Assembly: GCA_963920635.1 (NCBI GenBank)
Contig: OY987300.1
Location: forward strand, 60,116,915 to 60,180,914
DNA from: Pseudeuparius sepicola
Lineage: Eukaryota; Arthropoda; Insecta; Coleoptera; Anthribidae
Length of the DNA stretch: 64,000 nucleotides
Direction of reading: 5' to 3'
Shown here: positions 43,861 to 56,814 of the stretch, in pieces
Position numbering within the stretch: the stretch's first letter is position 1
Layout of the letters: each line of letters starts with the position of its first letter
Program-made: the position numbers and the translations under genes
The notes under the pieces: model-generated
The model's input: only the letters and a program-made list of their open reading frames with translations
Told to the model about the DNA's origin: nothing
The model's database searches: none

Positions 43861-44916
43861 ACCATATACAATTAATTTTAAACAAAGACTCGCAGCACTC
43901 ATAATATACAGGGTACTCAAAAAATGAGGCTTTTCCAAATCAATAGATTCTTGTTGTGCAAAAATATTACTCATTGAGTCCTTTCATTTATTATCAAATA
44001 GTTAGTCTGTGTTTTTCTGCAGAGCCATATTTTTAGCTATCGCTTGGAATCGAACTAGAGGTTAATACGACAAGCGTTCCAAGAAGTTTACATTGCTTCA
44101 ACATGTCACACGATACTATCCCGGCAAGATATTACTTTTTATGTTCAAGTACATCACTTATATTAACAGTTCATAACACAACATTATAATAAATACTAGA
44201 CAAGGAAACCTAAACAAATATACTGTAGCCTTTCCTAAAATATCTACAGCCATAACGACCACGACTATATATATCCATCTGTGCGGCATGTGCTTTACCT
44301 TATATATCCTGCGATGTCTTTTTATTCATCCCTGCTTTTTGTTGGGTGGAATCCCATTATAAATGATGCTGGTCCTTCTAAACGAGCGAGGATAAATCGA
44401 ATGACACCAAATGCATATTAAGGTTCTTTTTCAAAAGTAATAAAGCACCAGGGATCTTCCTTTGCGGGAATAAGACGTAGTAAATGTCTATGAAGTATTA
44501 TGTGGGGCCAGGAAATACCGTTGCACGGCAAAAAACTATGTAGGTGCCTTAGTCCGCATTTTCGGAGAAAATGCAACACTACTTACAATAAAACGTATGA
44601 TCTAAAAAAGGACATTTATATGGTGTGTTGCGATTTCTCCGTGAGCGTCCGCAAAAGACATGACGTGTTGTGATTGGTCCGTTAGCGGTGAGCGTCCGCA
44701 AAGGTATTTTTGCGACCAACCACATAACACCATGTCGATTTGATTCTTAATTTAAATTGCAGCTCTTATCTATTATATCCGGAGATGTGTCTCATAATGC
44801 AATTCAGGAGAATCCTCATTTCTGTTCATTTTATTGAAACGATTAAAACTATGATATTTGACCCGATTGACACAAGCACATTGACAGTTCAATAGTTTTC
44901 TGTGTTCCATGGCCGA
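43861..44916. other. No recognisable gene
   Basis: A TACAGGGTACTC end-like motif at 43,908 lacks a mate. GTGAGCGTCCGCAAA occurs twice in close succession near 44,640 and 44,685. Confidence 0.4.
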
Positions 44917-45293
44917 CTATAATAAAATCAAGTAACTCTTACGCCTGGTGTAAATAAAAGCACTTGTTCGATTACGTTCCGCGAAATAAGGCGATTGGTC
45001 GATAGGCCATAAAATTTCAGCGCGTCTGGCAACAGGGATGTACTCGATCGCGAAAGCGTATTTATGCGGTTTTATCTTGTTGTTTTCAGGTATTTAGACA
45101 CTGCCATAAATAATTTTATCAATGCTTTGACTCATTTTAATTAAGCCAAAAAAAATTTTCCGAAATATTTTGACGTAAACAATTGTAAAAGTAAAATTAA
45201 ATAAAGGTCGTGCCTCAGTGCGGTTCTGGCGAAAATCTCAACGCACACGTTCTTGTTTACATCAGGCGTAAGAGTTATTCGATTTTAGTATAG
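44917..45293. mobile_element. 377-bp MITE with ~37-bp TIRs
   Basis: Left end CTATAATAAAATC then AACTCTTACGCCTG; right end inverted CTATACTAAAATC then AACTCTTACGCCTG. The interior is non-coding. No clear target duplication. Confidence 0.65.
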
Positions 45294-45709
45294 AGGTTCG
45301 CAGGAAACGAAAATTTATTGTAATGAAATATTAATCAGTAGGTACCATTCCGATTTTAATTTTCTCCTTTTTTTAATTATACTAAGCACATTCGAACAAA
45401 AAATATTTTGTGATACACGGGCAAAAAGTAGTTTATCGTACTTCTGTAGCTCGCCAGCCACGGCCGGCGAACTCTGCAGTCGTTAGAAAAACTCAACTTT
45501 TCATCCTTGTACCATAAACTATATTTTAAGTTGCTTCTCATCCTATAACCTCATATTGGGGAAGTGTAAAAATATCAGGATTATTATTATTATTGTTTCT
45601 AGTCTTCAGAAGGAATTGTTTTGAAGACAAACATGATGTTTTTTCAGGGTTGCTTGGGGAGTGACTCCTGAGTGTCCAACCAAAAGGTCACACTCCAAGT
45701 CCTGGTACG
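45294..45709. other. No recognisable gene
   Basis: Short intergenic stretch. No features seen beyond a GCC-rich spot at 45,450. Confidence 0.4.
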
Positions 45710-47423
45710 AATTGCTCTATAGGGTGGTTTTCTAAACAATAAAAGTGGTTTCCTAAACATTCTATTAGAGCAAAATGACGACATAAACTAATTAAAAAAT
45801 ATAATTGTAAATCATTAAGTACCTACTCAAGACACAATTTTTTGATTAGAATAAGTTGTCCAGAGGTTCATCTTCTAAAACTTTTATTAAGACCATTTTT
45901 TGTAAAACATGTTTACAAGATCACCCCTGCCCTGCATCAGTGAAATTTTTGTCACATAAGTAATGTGCGCTGTAACTCACTATGTATTAGAGATATAATT
46001 TTTTTATGAGGAAAAGTTGTTCATACTTTGAACTCCTACAACTTTTATGGTGTCGTCTTACTTGCGTACGTATCATTTGCGTACATCTACCTGTTTAGTG
46101 TTAGTGGCGTACAGCGGGAATCTTTAGGCAAACTACAGGTAAAAGGATTATTGTCCAGGGTGGCATTTGCGGACCAGGGATATTATGATACCTTTGAAAG
46201 TATCTCTCAGTGGCGTACCTACATTTGGAAAAAATAATTGCAAAATTGTACGGCAAAACTTGCGACTGTATTTTTCTGAAGGTATAGTTTATCTAAATAT
46301 TCGTTGAGTGCTATTATACATAGTATGCAACTTAACTGTGTTTTATTAAAGGCGTGTTCCGATTTAAAAGAATCTGACTTCTGACATAGAGATGGCATGA
46401 TTACTTATTAATGCTAAATCCCCGCAACTTTTTTATTTTTAAAATTAAAAAATATATTATTTTTCTCAGTTTTGAATATCTAATAATATCTATTTCATAT
46501 TTTTTTCCATGACACTGCACTGCACTGTTCTAGCTTACTTGCCTTTAGAAGATATAGAAGACGGATGGCTCACAATACAAGAAACATCTCCGAGAGTCAC
46601 GAAACTTGAAGAACTCTACGACTATTTTGTGAAGCAGTGGCTGGAAAATCCTGGCATTTTACGTACAATGTGGAATTCTCGTGGAAGAATGCATCGTACA
46701 AACAATGCTGTCGAAGGCTGGAATAATCGCTTGAGCCATATTATTGGAAAGAACCACCCAGGAATTATCGAGATAGTTACAAAATTAAAAGAAGAAGCTG
46801 AGTACAGCGATTTCATGGTAAGGCGCAGCCAGTTAAACCTGGAGGGGAAGAGAAGAAGAACCACTTATGTAAAACTGGACTTACGGATTCAAAAAATATT
46901 ACATCAGTACGCTGAGTCTAAAAATATTGCACAATGTTTAAGAGCTCTAGCTTATGTGACGAAACTAGAATAGTACCTACATAGTGAATATATTATTGTA
47001 TGTGTATTTAATTTATTATGTATTGTGTAACACAAATACACAAGGGTGTATGTAAATAAAAATAAGTATGTAGTAAATTAAAACTGGAGAGTTTATTTGA
47101 ATTATCATTATCAAAAGTCTAAACATTATTTTATATGCGTAGGTATATCCTTAAAATTGCCCTAAAAAAATGGATATGTCCGCCACTGAGAGAATTTGTC
47201 GACCATACAAGGGTTGTACGCAAATGCTACTCTTGGGCTATAATCGTTTTACCTGAATTTTCGTACCGAGCCCCGTTGTACGCAAGTAACACTGATCAGG
47301 TAGCTGTACGCAAATGATACGTACGCAAATAATACGGATTCAACTTTTATTAGGGTCATTTTACTCTAAAAGAATGTGAGGAAACCACCCCTATTGTTTC
47401 CGAAACCACCCTATAGCGCAATT
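45710..47423. mobile_element. MULE-type DNA transposon relic
   Basis: Two nested inverted repeats bracket a transposase fragment. The outer pair starts AATTGC-CTATAGGGTGG (45,710-45,782 and 47,352-47,423). The inner pair is ~190 bp, starting TTGCGTACGTATCATTTGCG (about 46,050-46,236 and 47,145-47,340). Long TIRs are typical of Mutator-like elements. On the right the two pairs abut, while on the left ~260 bp of unrelated DNA separates them. Either the left TIR suffered an insertion or two elements are nested. No 9-bp duplication was found at either level. Confidence 0.65.
46509..46973 (+). pseudogene. MULE transposase, C-terminal fragment
   Basis: 154 residues matching the end of insect MULE/FLYWCH-associated transposases: YLPLEDIEDGW (10-20), then W-N-RGR-HRTNNAVEGWNNRL (55-75, the hallmark block of this C-terminal region) and a Lys-rich tail. 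The catalytic DDE core is absent. The ATG at 46,509 is probably not the original start: TTCTAG|CTTACTTGCC at 46,533 looks like a 3' splice site, so this may be the last exon of a gene whose earlier exons were deleted. AT-rich DNA and AATAAA-type signals follow near 47,055. The frame itself is free of stops, implying fairly recent loss or reuse. Confidence 0.8.
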
Positions 47424-48579
47424 TGTTTCGGATTTCTTTTTGCAAAACTTCTTCAAAAAATCTTTATTGGGCTATTACTTTTACCTGTCCGTATCAGGTA
47501 TAGACAATTTGCATATTATGGTCTACTTTGTACCTACTCACTTCTTACTATAGGTATATTGAATCATTGCCTACAATTATTCTCATTTTTTAAATGCACC
47601 GGAAACTTTTTTTATTTAAAGGCCTCTGAGTGTAGGAATAGTATTCACCACGCTAGTAAACAGTAAAATAAGAAAGTGACAAAGGTTTTTATTTTTCATT
47701 TTATTATGCAATCGTGAGTGACAATAACTTATTTAACTACGGCACAAAAAACAAATTATATATATTTTTAGAAAAACTGAATGAAATTTAATGTATAATT
47801 AATTGGCCTACATATAATATAATATGTCGAGGGTTTCTACCCTAAGTATGCTTATGGCTAAGTAGGTAATTCTACTGCAAAGTATATTGCTGGTAACATG
47901 TTCCAAAATTCAAATTTCTAGAGTCGACAATTTTTAAGAAAAAAAAACAAAACCAAATTGTATGACCATTATAAAGTTGGAATAACTTTGCAGGGGCCTC
48001 CCTCTAAAGCCACCTGTAAAACACTTTCCCTAAATAGTTGCAAACCACTACACCTTTTATAAGCTGTTTTTATCGAAACTGACAGCATTATTGATATTTT
48101 CATCCAAAACTTTCCGACCATACCCAGTAAGTGTTATGTATAGGTATGTAATAATTTAGTTTATTGACTTACTTTTTAACATTATTTTACTGATATTAAG
48201 TCTGTCACTTCTAAAATAGTTTCTAGTCGTTTCCACAAAATATAAAGGGTGTTATTTCTAGAAATGGATAGAAAACTCGAGAAAAACTGTTGCAGAGATT
48301 AGTAGTTATGTAAATAAGGAGAATAATGAGGAGAGATGAGAAAGTCAGGAAATCTAAGAATCTAAGGATATATTGTAATATTTAATGTAAACCCAAAAGT
48401 GAAGAAGTAATAAAGAAAAAAACCATTCCATATGTTTATCATTCAACAAGAACTTTGATGTCGATCTAAATTATGCAGACGAGTACATAAAACCAAATTT
48501 TGATTATATAAGTATAGCAGGATATAAAAATATCATACTCAAAGTTTGCTTTGTTTACTCATCTACATGTTTATACATA
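47424..48579. other. No recognisable gene
   Basis: AT-rich. A Phe-rich 96-aa frame at 47,376-47,666 overlaps the MULE end and has no known motif. Confidence 0.4.
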
Positions 48580-48945
48580 CAGGGACCGGCCGAAAGTGGG
48601 ACACAGGGTGGTCGTAATACACAGGGTGGTCGAAAAAAAAAATACAAAAAAAGTAAAATTTCTTTTTTTTACTAGGTGGCTGTGACTTTAAATCTGACAT
48701 CCACCTTTGATTACAAACAACTTTTGTAAGTAACTTTTGACCGTATTTTAAAAAATAAGGGTACTTTACTCTTGAGTTATTTTGACATTTTTGAATCTAC
48801 CTCGTATCCAAAAAGATATATTCAAATTTTGATATGTGCGTTTTGAGTTTGAAATGATGCACCAACTTTTATCCAGAATAAAATTTTCTGAGAAATTAAT
48901 AATAAAAAAGTTTTCCATTTTTGTCCAACTTTCTGCCGGTCACTG
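48580..48945. mobile_element. 366-bp CAGGGACCGG MITE
   Basis: CAGGGACCGGCCGAAAGTGGGAC at the left (first 20 bases shared) and CCGGTCACTG at the right, flanked by TA on both sides. ACACAGGGTGGTCG is tandemly doubled just inside the left end. Non-coding. Confidence 0.65.
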
Positions 48946-49129
48946 TATAAATCGGCTCCAAAATTAGCTGTCAATTGTAATAAAACTTTTAATAATAAGT
49001 TCTTCTATATATAACCTTTTAATAAAGAAGCAGAACTAATAAGCTGCACGTTTATCCATGGCGTTCAGTTGTTCATCTGCAGATAGATAACCTTTGTTTT
49101 TTCGTCTGTACAAAATTCGTTTCTACCAA
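48946..49129. other. No features seen
   Basis: Short AT-rich stretch preceding the direct repeat. Confidence 0.4.
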
Positions 49130-49505
49130 CCAATATTAAGAGTTAACTGCAGCGTTCTTTATAACCTTTGCGCACAGCTGCACACCGGCTAAGAAATTAA
49201 ATTTCTCCGTCTCCCGGCAATAATTTCAAGTAATTCTTGCGCATTAAATAATGTGTCAACAGAGTTAAAATATCAGTTATTATGGATTAATATTACCATG
49301 AATCATGAATGCGCATAGAAGTCGATTCGCGTTTCTCTGCGGTCTTGACAGTGGCACAAACAAGGTGACATGATGAATGGTTTCCATTAGGAATTTTCAT
49401 TTTTGTGTAAATATAGGTGGGGATCCGATTGGGTCCGCTGGGCCATAACAAGGAAATATTTTTTTCAAGGGATCATATTTCACTTTGTTGTGAAAAGCCA
49501 TAACA
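49130..49505 (+). repeat. Direct repeat, copy 1
   Basis: Collinear with 52,090-52,490: CTAAGAAATTAAATTT, CGGCAATAATTT, TATGGATTAATAT, GACAGTGGC-CAAACAAGGTGAC, GATGAATGGTTTCCATTAG and GTGGGGATCCGATTGGGT. Clearly diverged, so not recent. The foldback at 49.87-52.0 kb lies between the copies. Confidence 0.8.
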
Positions 49506-49865
49506 TAGCCATTGTATATTTAGGTATTGCCTGTTTCCACAAAATCATAAATCGATGTAGATGCTTTCCCAAACCGCAAGTGTAAATATAGACATGGGAT
49601 CCCTTGTGGAAGGAAGTATTGTATTTTGTCAAAGGGAGTGATCATATTTAAATTTTGCACAAAAAATGTGCTACAGTCATCAGGTAGGTATAGGTATCCC
49701 AAATTGTGAAGACATTTTCTGATATTCCTTTGATGAATAGGAGCTTAATACTTGAAAAATTAATTTAGACCTAGCATCTTCCATCAATCTACCAAGCAGT
49801 AACATTTTTTGAAATGTCATTATCCTCTCAAACATTACTGAGATTTTAAAAATGAAAGTTATCTA

Positions 49866-50898
49866 CAGTGTGTCCCACTTAAGGACTGACCACCCGTGTA
49901 AAATTTTTATTTATAGCTCGATTTTCAGAAACTTTTTTTTGTTGGATAGAGCTTCAAAAATAGCATTAAATGCATATTTCATGTGACTCATGCGTTAAGT
50001 TCATGGCTCACTGAGACGGTGTTTTAGTGCTGAAATTTCGAGAAGTACTATTAGGGATTTTTTTAGAGGAAAATTAATACCGGATTCTTATTCAGCGTTG
50101 TTCGAAACCCAAACGTACCAATTTACATTACCTTCGCTCTACAGGGTGCTTCAAAAATTTTAATGCCCCACTTAAGGACTGACCAACCCTGTAAAATTTT
50201 TATTTATAGTTCGATTTTCATAAACTTTTTTTTGTTGGATAGAGCTTCAAAAATGGCATTAAATGCATAATTCGGGTGCCTCGTGCGTTAAATTCATGGC
50301 CCACCGAGACGGTGTTTTAGTGCTGAAATTTCGAGAAGTATTATTAGGGATTTTCTTAGAGGAAATTTGATGCCGGATTCTTATTTAGCGTTGTTCGAAA
50401 CCCATACTTACCAATTTGCATTACCATATCTTTACAGGGTGTTTCAAAATTTTTAGTGCCCCACTTAAGGACTGACCACCGATGAGCTGACCACCCCTGT
50501 ACAATTTTTATTTAAAGCTCGATTTTCATAAACTTTTTTTGTTGGATAGAGCTTTAATAATGGCATTAAATGCATAACTCAGGTGCCTCGTGCAATAAAT
50601 TTATGGCCCACTGAGACTGTGTTTTAGTGCTGAAATTTCGAGAAGTACTATTAGGGATTTTTTACAGGAAAATTAATGCCGGATTCTTATTAAACGTTGT
50701 TGGAAACCCAAACATACCAATTTGTATTACAAAATGGAGGACTAATTGAAATGACTGAAATTTGAGTTTATGTTATGTTGTGTTGTTTGTTCATATAAAT
50801 GGCAACGAAGACAAAATAATAGTAATTGCCCCCCTCCCCCGCACAAGCATGTGGTTGCTTCTGGGGTACTCCTAGTTTGGAGTATTGTGAGCATGAGA

Positions 50899-50929
<31 letters not shown>

Positions 50930-51998
50930 TTGTCGATGTTAATAATTGAAAAATAATAATTTTGTTTTCTAATAAATTTTTAAAAGAATATGAGTTCCTC
51001 ATGAATATTTTAGTGTAAAACATTACCAGAAATTAAGAAAATTAATTACAAATTGTTACGTTTTTGTTTCGAACATCTCACTGCGTATAAGAATCAGGCT
51101 TTACTTTTCCTTTTAATTTTTTTGGAACACCCTGTAGAGCTACGGTAATGCAAATTGGTACGTTTCGGTTTCCAACAACGCCAAATAAGTATCCAGCATT
51201 AATTTTCCTGTAAAAGATCCCTAATAGTACTTCTCGAAATTTCAGCATTAAAACACCGTCTCACAATGGGCCACGAATTTAACGCACGAGGCACCTGACT
51301 TATGCATTTAATGCCATTTTTGAAGCTCTATCCAACAAAAAAAGAAGTTTATGAAAATCGAGCTAAAAATAAAAATTTTACAGGGGTGATCAGTCCTTAA
51401 GTGGAGCACTAAAAATTTTGAAACGCCCTGTAGAGCTACGGTAATGCAAATTGGTACGTTTGGGTTTCGAAAAACGCTGAATAAGACTCCGGTATTAATT
51501 TTCCTTTAAAAAAATCCCTAATAGTACTTCTCGAAATTTCAGCATTAAAACACCGTCTCAGTGGGCCATGAACTTAACGCACGAGGCACCTGAATTATGT
51601 ATTTAATGCCATTTGTTAAGCTCTAACCAACAAAAAAAAGTTTATGAAAATCGAGCTATAAATAAAAATTTTACAGGGGTGATTAGTCCTAAGTGGGGCA
51701 CTAAAAATTTTGAAACACCTTGTAGAGCTACGGTAATGCAAATTGGTACGTTTGGGTTTCGAACAACGCCGAAAGGGAATCCGGTATTAATTTTCCTCTA
51801 AAAAAATGCCTAATAGTACTTCTCGAAATTTCAGCACTAAAACACCGTCTCAGTGGGCCATGGAATTAACGCACGAGGCACCTGAATTATGCATTTAATG
51901 CCATTTGTGAAGCTCTATCCAACAAAAAAAAGTTTATGAAAATCGAGCTATAAATAGAAATTTTACAGGGGTGGTCAGTCCTTAAGTGGGACACACTG
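49866..51998. mobile_element. Foldback with three 293-bp repeats per arm, TA target
   Basis: Ends are CAGTGTGTCCCACTTAAGG and its inverse, flanked by TA (49,864-49,865; 51,999-52,000). The left arm has units starting near 49,874, 50,167 and 50,460 (period 293). The right arm has the same three units inverted (about 51,060-51,998). Every unit begins with CCCACTTAAGGACTGACCA and contains GTTGGATAGAGCTT, ACGGTGTTTTAGTGC, TTTCGAGAAGTA and a CCGGATTCTTAT block, ending in an ACAGGGTG junction. Each junction is itself a transposon-end-like motif. The loop (about 50,741-51,050) contains a SINE fragment. Confidence 0.85.
50793..50934 (+). mobile_element. SINE 3' fragment with (ATT)n tail
   Basis: GGCAACGAAGACAAAATAAT through GTATTGTGAG, followed by about eight ATT units. 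It lies inside the loop of the 49.9-52.0 kb foldback. Confidence 0.8.
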
Positions 51999-52089
51999 TA
52001 TAATAGAAAAGTTAGGTCAATATAAAGCAGCTGTGCCCCATTTCATTCTGCTTTATTTCTGCATATATAATCTTTGATTATTTCTGTCC

Positions 52090-52490
52090 AAAATAACACA
52101 TATTTACTAAGACTTAAGTCAATTGCAGCATTTCTCCAACTTTTGCGCATAACTACACACCACCTAAGAAATTAAATTTTGCCGACTACCGGCAATAATT
52201 TAAGTCATTCTCGAGCTTTAAATAATAAGGCAGACGAGTTAAAATCTTATGGATTAATATCGCCATGAATCAAGAATGTTATGAGAAGTCGAGAGGCTCC
52301 CCGTTTCTCCACGGCCCTGACAGTGGCGCAAACAAGGTGACGTGATGAATGGTTTCCATTAGGGAATTTACATTTTTGTGTAAATATGGGTGGGGATCCG
52401 ATTGGGTTCGCTGGGCCATAATAAGGAAATATTATTTTTTGTCAAGGGGAAGGCAGATGATCGTATTTCACTTTGTCGTGAAAAGCCAAG
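52090..52490 (+). repeat. Direct repeat, copy 2
   Basis: Partner of 49,130-49,505. It ends in the same CACTTTGT-GTGAAAAGCC phrase, after which the copies differ. Confidence 0.8.
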
Positions 52491-55157
52491 ATTTTTTTAC
52501 CTATACCCGACCTGACAAACCGATATGTATTTTTACCAAAGCAAAATTTTGACGACCCTCGCTTATTCGGAGATATATGAAAATTTTGTTCTACTCAGAG
52601 ATCTTATTATACTCATTTCAACTAATATACCTATAACTTCCACATCTCCACGTCAGTTGAAGAAAGTATTTTTGGGCAAAAAATTTTATTCGCTAAATGG
52701 GTTTAAAACGTTCTAAAACATCTAAATTCAAGGCTCTGCAAAATTTGCCTGTGTGTCCCCACGACAACTTTCGAACTGATTATGATATCGACTTCAAATT
52801 TAGTATGCGTGATCTTGCCTAAAAAAGGACGGTTCGGATTGATTGTAGTCAAAATCGAAATTAGTATCAGTAGGTATATAATTATTACTAGAGAGCATTT
52901 TTGCGGTAAATTGAGCGCAGGTGCAAAAAGAGCGAATTTGAAAATAGCGAGTGGTATGCCGAAATAAAATAAATGGGAATGAAAATTAAAGAATTAAAGG
53001 TTCTTTAGCGAATCATTTTTTAATAATTTGAAAAATAATTTGACTTATTATGTATTAATTAAAGTTTTGTGGTTTTTATTCTTCTTTTTTGCAAACATAT
53101 AGTAGCTACATAACTTCAATTAACAGAAAGTTAAATTACTTTCAAAATTATTAAAAAATTTAACACAAACTAATTTCTGCACTGATGAAGACCACATCGT
53201 TGACCGAAAGTTTGGTTTATTAAAAAGAATTTATACCATAGAAGAATCTACTGTGGTTGTAGATGCTTCTCTGGTTATACTAATAAATAAATGATTGGCT
53301 GAAGAACCGTAAATAGTTCTTTAATTTGATTATATCACATGATATATATAGTCGCTAAATGGGAATGGTTACGAGGGGATGAAAGTCTAGAAAAGTGAAA
53401 ATATCTCGGCAAGAACGTTTTTTTTTAATTTTAACTACTTAGTTTAACCTGTTAGTTAAATTGCTATGTTTTCATTCGCGTGCATTTTCCTCCCTATTAC
53501 GGATATCGTCAAATAAACTTTAAATGACCTATAGGCATGGAATTAACATTATGGAAACGATTCAAGCGGTCACAATAACTGGCCTAATATTGAACATAAT
53601 ATCCAATGCACACAGGACAGAACATTTTTAAAGCAAATTCGGCCGCGTTCCATTTGTTGATTAAATTCAAATTTAAATTATATATTAACATAACAAATTA
53701 AGTGCGCATCTCTTTCACTGTTTTGCTATAGGCTACAAATTAAAAGAGCTAATTAGCCGTATTCGCTAGATATAGTTTACAGATAAACCCATGATCCCGC
53801 ACGAAAACTGCAATATAGAAGGGGCAGTGTAACTATGGAAAGATAATGTGTTAATATTAATCATAATAATCAGGGCCCATAATGACTGCTAGGTAGATAA
53901 TTTTTGAGAGTGGAAACAATCAGTTATTGGATTTAATTTTACCTGCATGTAGTATGGAAGCAACTGCACTTTAGTGGGAAATATATGCGACAGCCCAACA
54001 ACAAACAGAGCAAAAAGAAAAGAAAAAGATTTTTCCAATTTACAATATATACCTAATAGTACTAGCCTAAAGTTCATATACGGGAAAATTGATTTTCACT
54101 AACAACTTATGTCCAGATCTCACACTACCTGCCACTTTAATTTATCTAGTATTTTCATTCAAAATTCTAACTAATGAAATAATTTCACAATAAGCTCATT
54201 TTGCAGCAACATAATCAGGTTATCTTGGTCCATTTTTTTAGAGAGTCGAAAATAGCCCAATAATATAAACTCCTGAATCGGGCAAAAATGATTTTTTTCT
54301 CCAACTATTAGTTTCATTTTGAACTGAAATCAATAATGGGGCTCTTCAGCCTTGCGTAGCAAAAATTCAAATATCAGAATATAGGATTTTGTAGCTGTGG
54401 TACTCGAAAAACTCATGAAAGATATCGTTTTTCATGAAATTATGAAAAGTGCCAATATATCGAAAACTAGTGATTTTTAATTTTGATATTCTAGTGAATC
54501 ATGAGCTGGTCTATCCAAAGGATGACGTTGACTTTTGGGGCACCCTGTTTACCTAATGTTATTTCAAAAATTGTTCAAAGTAACTTCCATTTTGATAGCG
54601 ACAAAACGAAGTATTCTTTAAAACTCTTCAAAATTCTTCGCCCGTTGACGTTGGAAATTACCGAACATCATGGTAATTTCTATTAACTGCTCCAAATATT
54701 AATAACGCTTTAATCTATCATTGAATAAGGAATTCCTTAATCAATGACTATATCAATCAATCTAGGCATCTTCTTCATATAAAAAATATAAAATACCTAT
54801 ACCTAATGAGCAAACAACTTAGTTTCTAGAAAAGTTATGCGTCATGCAGGTGACATTTATTCAATTTGTTTTCTATCCCATGCCCTGCTGAATCCAGAAA
54901 TTATTTTCGATAACAAAAAACAGTTGCCAACGGAACCACTACTTCTACATTACTTGCATAGGCAAACGGACACTACAATCCAATTGCTTCACCCCGAAAA
55001 CCTATAAAAAGTGCCCATTTAATTTAAAATTGAATGGATTTCATGAGACTAGATTTCATTTACCAAAATTCTTACGCAAATTATCAAACATACACGCACT
55101 TACTCACCCTCGCACAAAAATGTGCGCGCGCTCACACACAATTACATATTAGGTAGC
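52491..55157. other. No recognisable gene
   Basis: A CTGATGAAGACC...GACCGAAAG phrase at 53,183-53,210 recalls a retroelement 3' hairpin but cannot fold as a hammerhead. About 53,640-53,860 is non-repetitive and AT-rich. (CA)n-like sequence at 55,120-55,150 precedes the SINE. Confidence 0.35.
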
Positions 55158-55525
55158 ATTTAATAATAATAATAATAATAATAATTCTCACCCTCACAAT
55201 ACTCCAAACTAGGAGTAACCCAGAAGCAACCACATGCTTGTGCGGGGGAAGGGGGAAATTACTATTATTTTGTCTTCGTTGCCATTTGCGGCTAGGGCCG
55301 ACTTTTTTCCCGATAGAACTAGGATAGCATTCGCTCGGAAAACCTTATAAAACCGTAGTAATCCCAGTGAGTGTGTAAATCACACGGATAAAGCTATTTA
55401 TGAGCAATACCTTGAACCCACATTTGTCCGCAGTGCTCTTGGCCATAGCGGTGTTTTTCTTTAAAGACATCGGTTTGAACCAAGGTCGATCGAAGGCAGA
55501 AAAACATGCAGTCTAAAAAGTCAGC
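55158..55525 (-). mobile_element. SINE, near full length
   Basis: Minus-strand copy. (AAT)n at the low-coordinate end is the inverted tail, then the inverse of the GTATTGTGAG, CCCGCACAAGCAT, GGCAACGAAGAC and CTCACTGGGAT blocks, and a head with a mutated B box (GGTTCAAACC in place of GGTTCGAATC). Confidence 0.8.
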
Positions 55526-55857
55526 GCCGGTACGAGCGACGCCACCGCGGATTTAATTTAATTGTATTAAATTGGAGTCATTTTATTTACATTTTACGTC
55601 AATAAAATATTACTAAATTTCGGGACCGCGATACTGACAGAAATTCCTTTGATTTGACTATCACAAAGCCTTCTATGGCTATTGCAAAAAAAATTAAATA
55701 ATAGCGGCCGCTCGCCATTTTAAAAATATATATATAATTTTTCCTTAAAATACTGCTATACCATAATTACCATTTAGTAAATCAGCTCTGAATTTATTAA
55801 AAATATCTCATTTTCTCAATATTTGGGATGGGTAACCGACTTTACGTCCTTACTATA
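55526..55857. other. No recognisable gene
   Basis: AT-rich spacer. AGCGGCCGCT (near 55,704) is a perfect 10-bp palindrome of no evident role. Confidence 0.4.
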
Positions 55858-56686
55858 CAGGATGATTTTTTTAGGTCTACCACCGCGATTTTCTCGCTCA
55901 TTTTGCGGCCTACAAAAAAAACGTAAGAAATAAAAATGTGTAAATTTTGGACAGCTAAGTGGTGCTGCAAAAGAAATCGGCATCCATGGCCAACTTGCCG
56001 CGCAATATTAAAAAAAGCTCAAATTGAGCAAAACTATTAATGGCCGTGTTTATTTTTATTTTGAGAGACAGAGAAAAACTTTTATATTGAAAATTTATGG
56101 CACTGAGAAGCTTTACCCACCCAGGTGCTCAGATAGTTTCAGCAAATTACACAGGGTCTTCGCCTCTCTTGAGACCATGAAAATTTTTGTCGATTTTAGG
56201 TTTTTTTAGTACACCGCGAAAAGTTGGGTATGGAGGCCCATTCCTTTTTTAATGTCGCCTCGCTGACCAAAATTGCCAAATTTTGTTTTCTTACCTATTT
56301 TCTGTGCGGCCCAAAATAAGCGAGAATAAGATCGCTTAGGTAATAAGAAATAAACAAAAAAAATTCATAGCCTCAAGAGAGCCGAAGACCCTGTGTAATT
56401 TTCTGAAACTACCTGAGTACCCTTATGCATAAAGCTTCTTAGTGCCATCAATTTTCAATATAAAAGTTTTTCTCTGTCTCTTAAAATAAACATTCCACGG
56501 CCATTAATAGTTTTGCTCAATTTGAGGTTTTTGTTAATATTGCGCGACAAGTTGGCCATGGATGCCGATTTCTTTTGCAGCACCTCTTAGCTGTCCAAAA
56601 TTGCCACATTTTTGTTTCTTACGTTTTTTTTGTAGGCCGCAAAATGAGCGAGAAAATCGCGGTGGTAGACCTAAAAAATCATCCTG
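55858..56686. mobile_element. 829-bp CAGGATG foldback, TA target
   Basis: Left end CAGGATGATTTTTTTAGGTC, right end its near-inverse, flanked by TA (55,856-55,857; 56,687-56,688). Arms of ~350 bp remain alignable, including CACCGCGATTTTCTCGC and TTAATGGCCGTG. The internal ORF is an arm shadow. Confidence 0.8.
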
Positions 56687-56814
56687 TATATACTCTTTTT
56701 CTTGCTTAAACCTTTTTTTAATATTATATATTTCAAATTAAACTTTTATCATTATTTGATAGTTGGTGGAGTGGAGCGCCAACCATTTTGAATCGGCCAA
56801 CATGGGTTTTCTAT

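Noticed and set aside
53183..53215. CTGATGA...GAAA pattern resembling a hammerhead
   Set aside because: Neither stem I nor stem II pairs, so the core cannot form.
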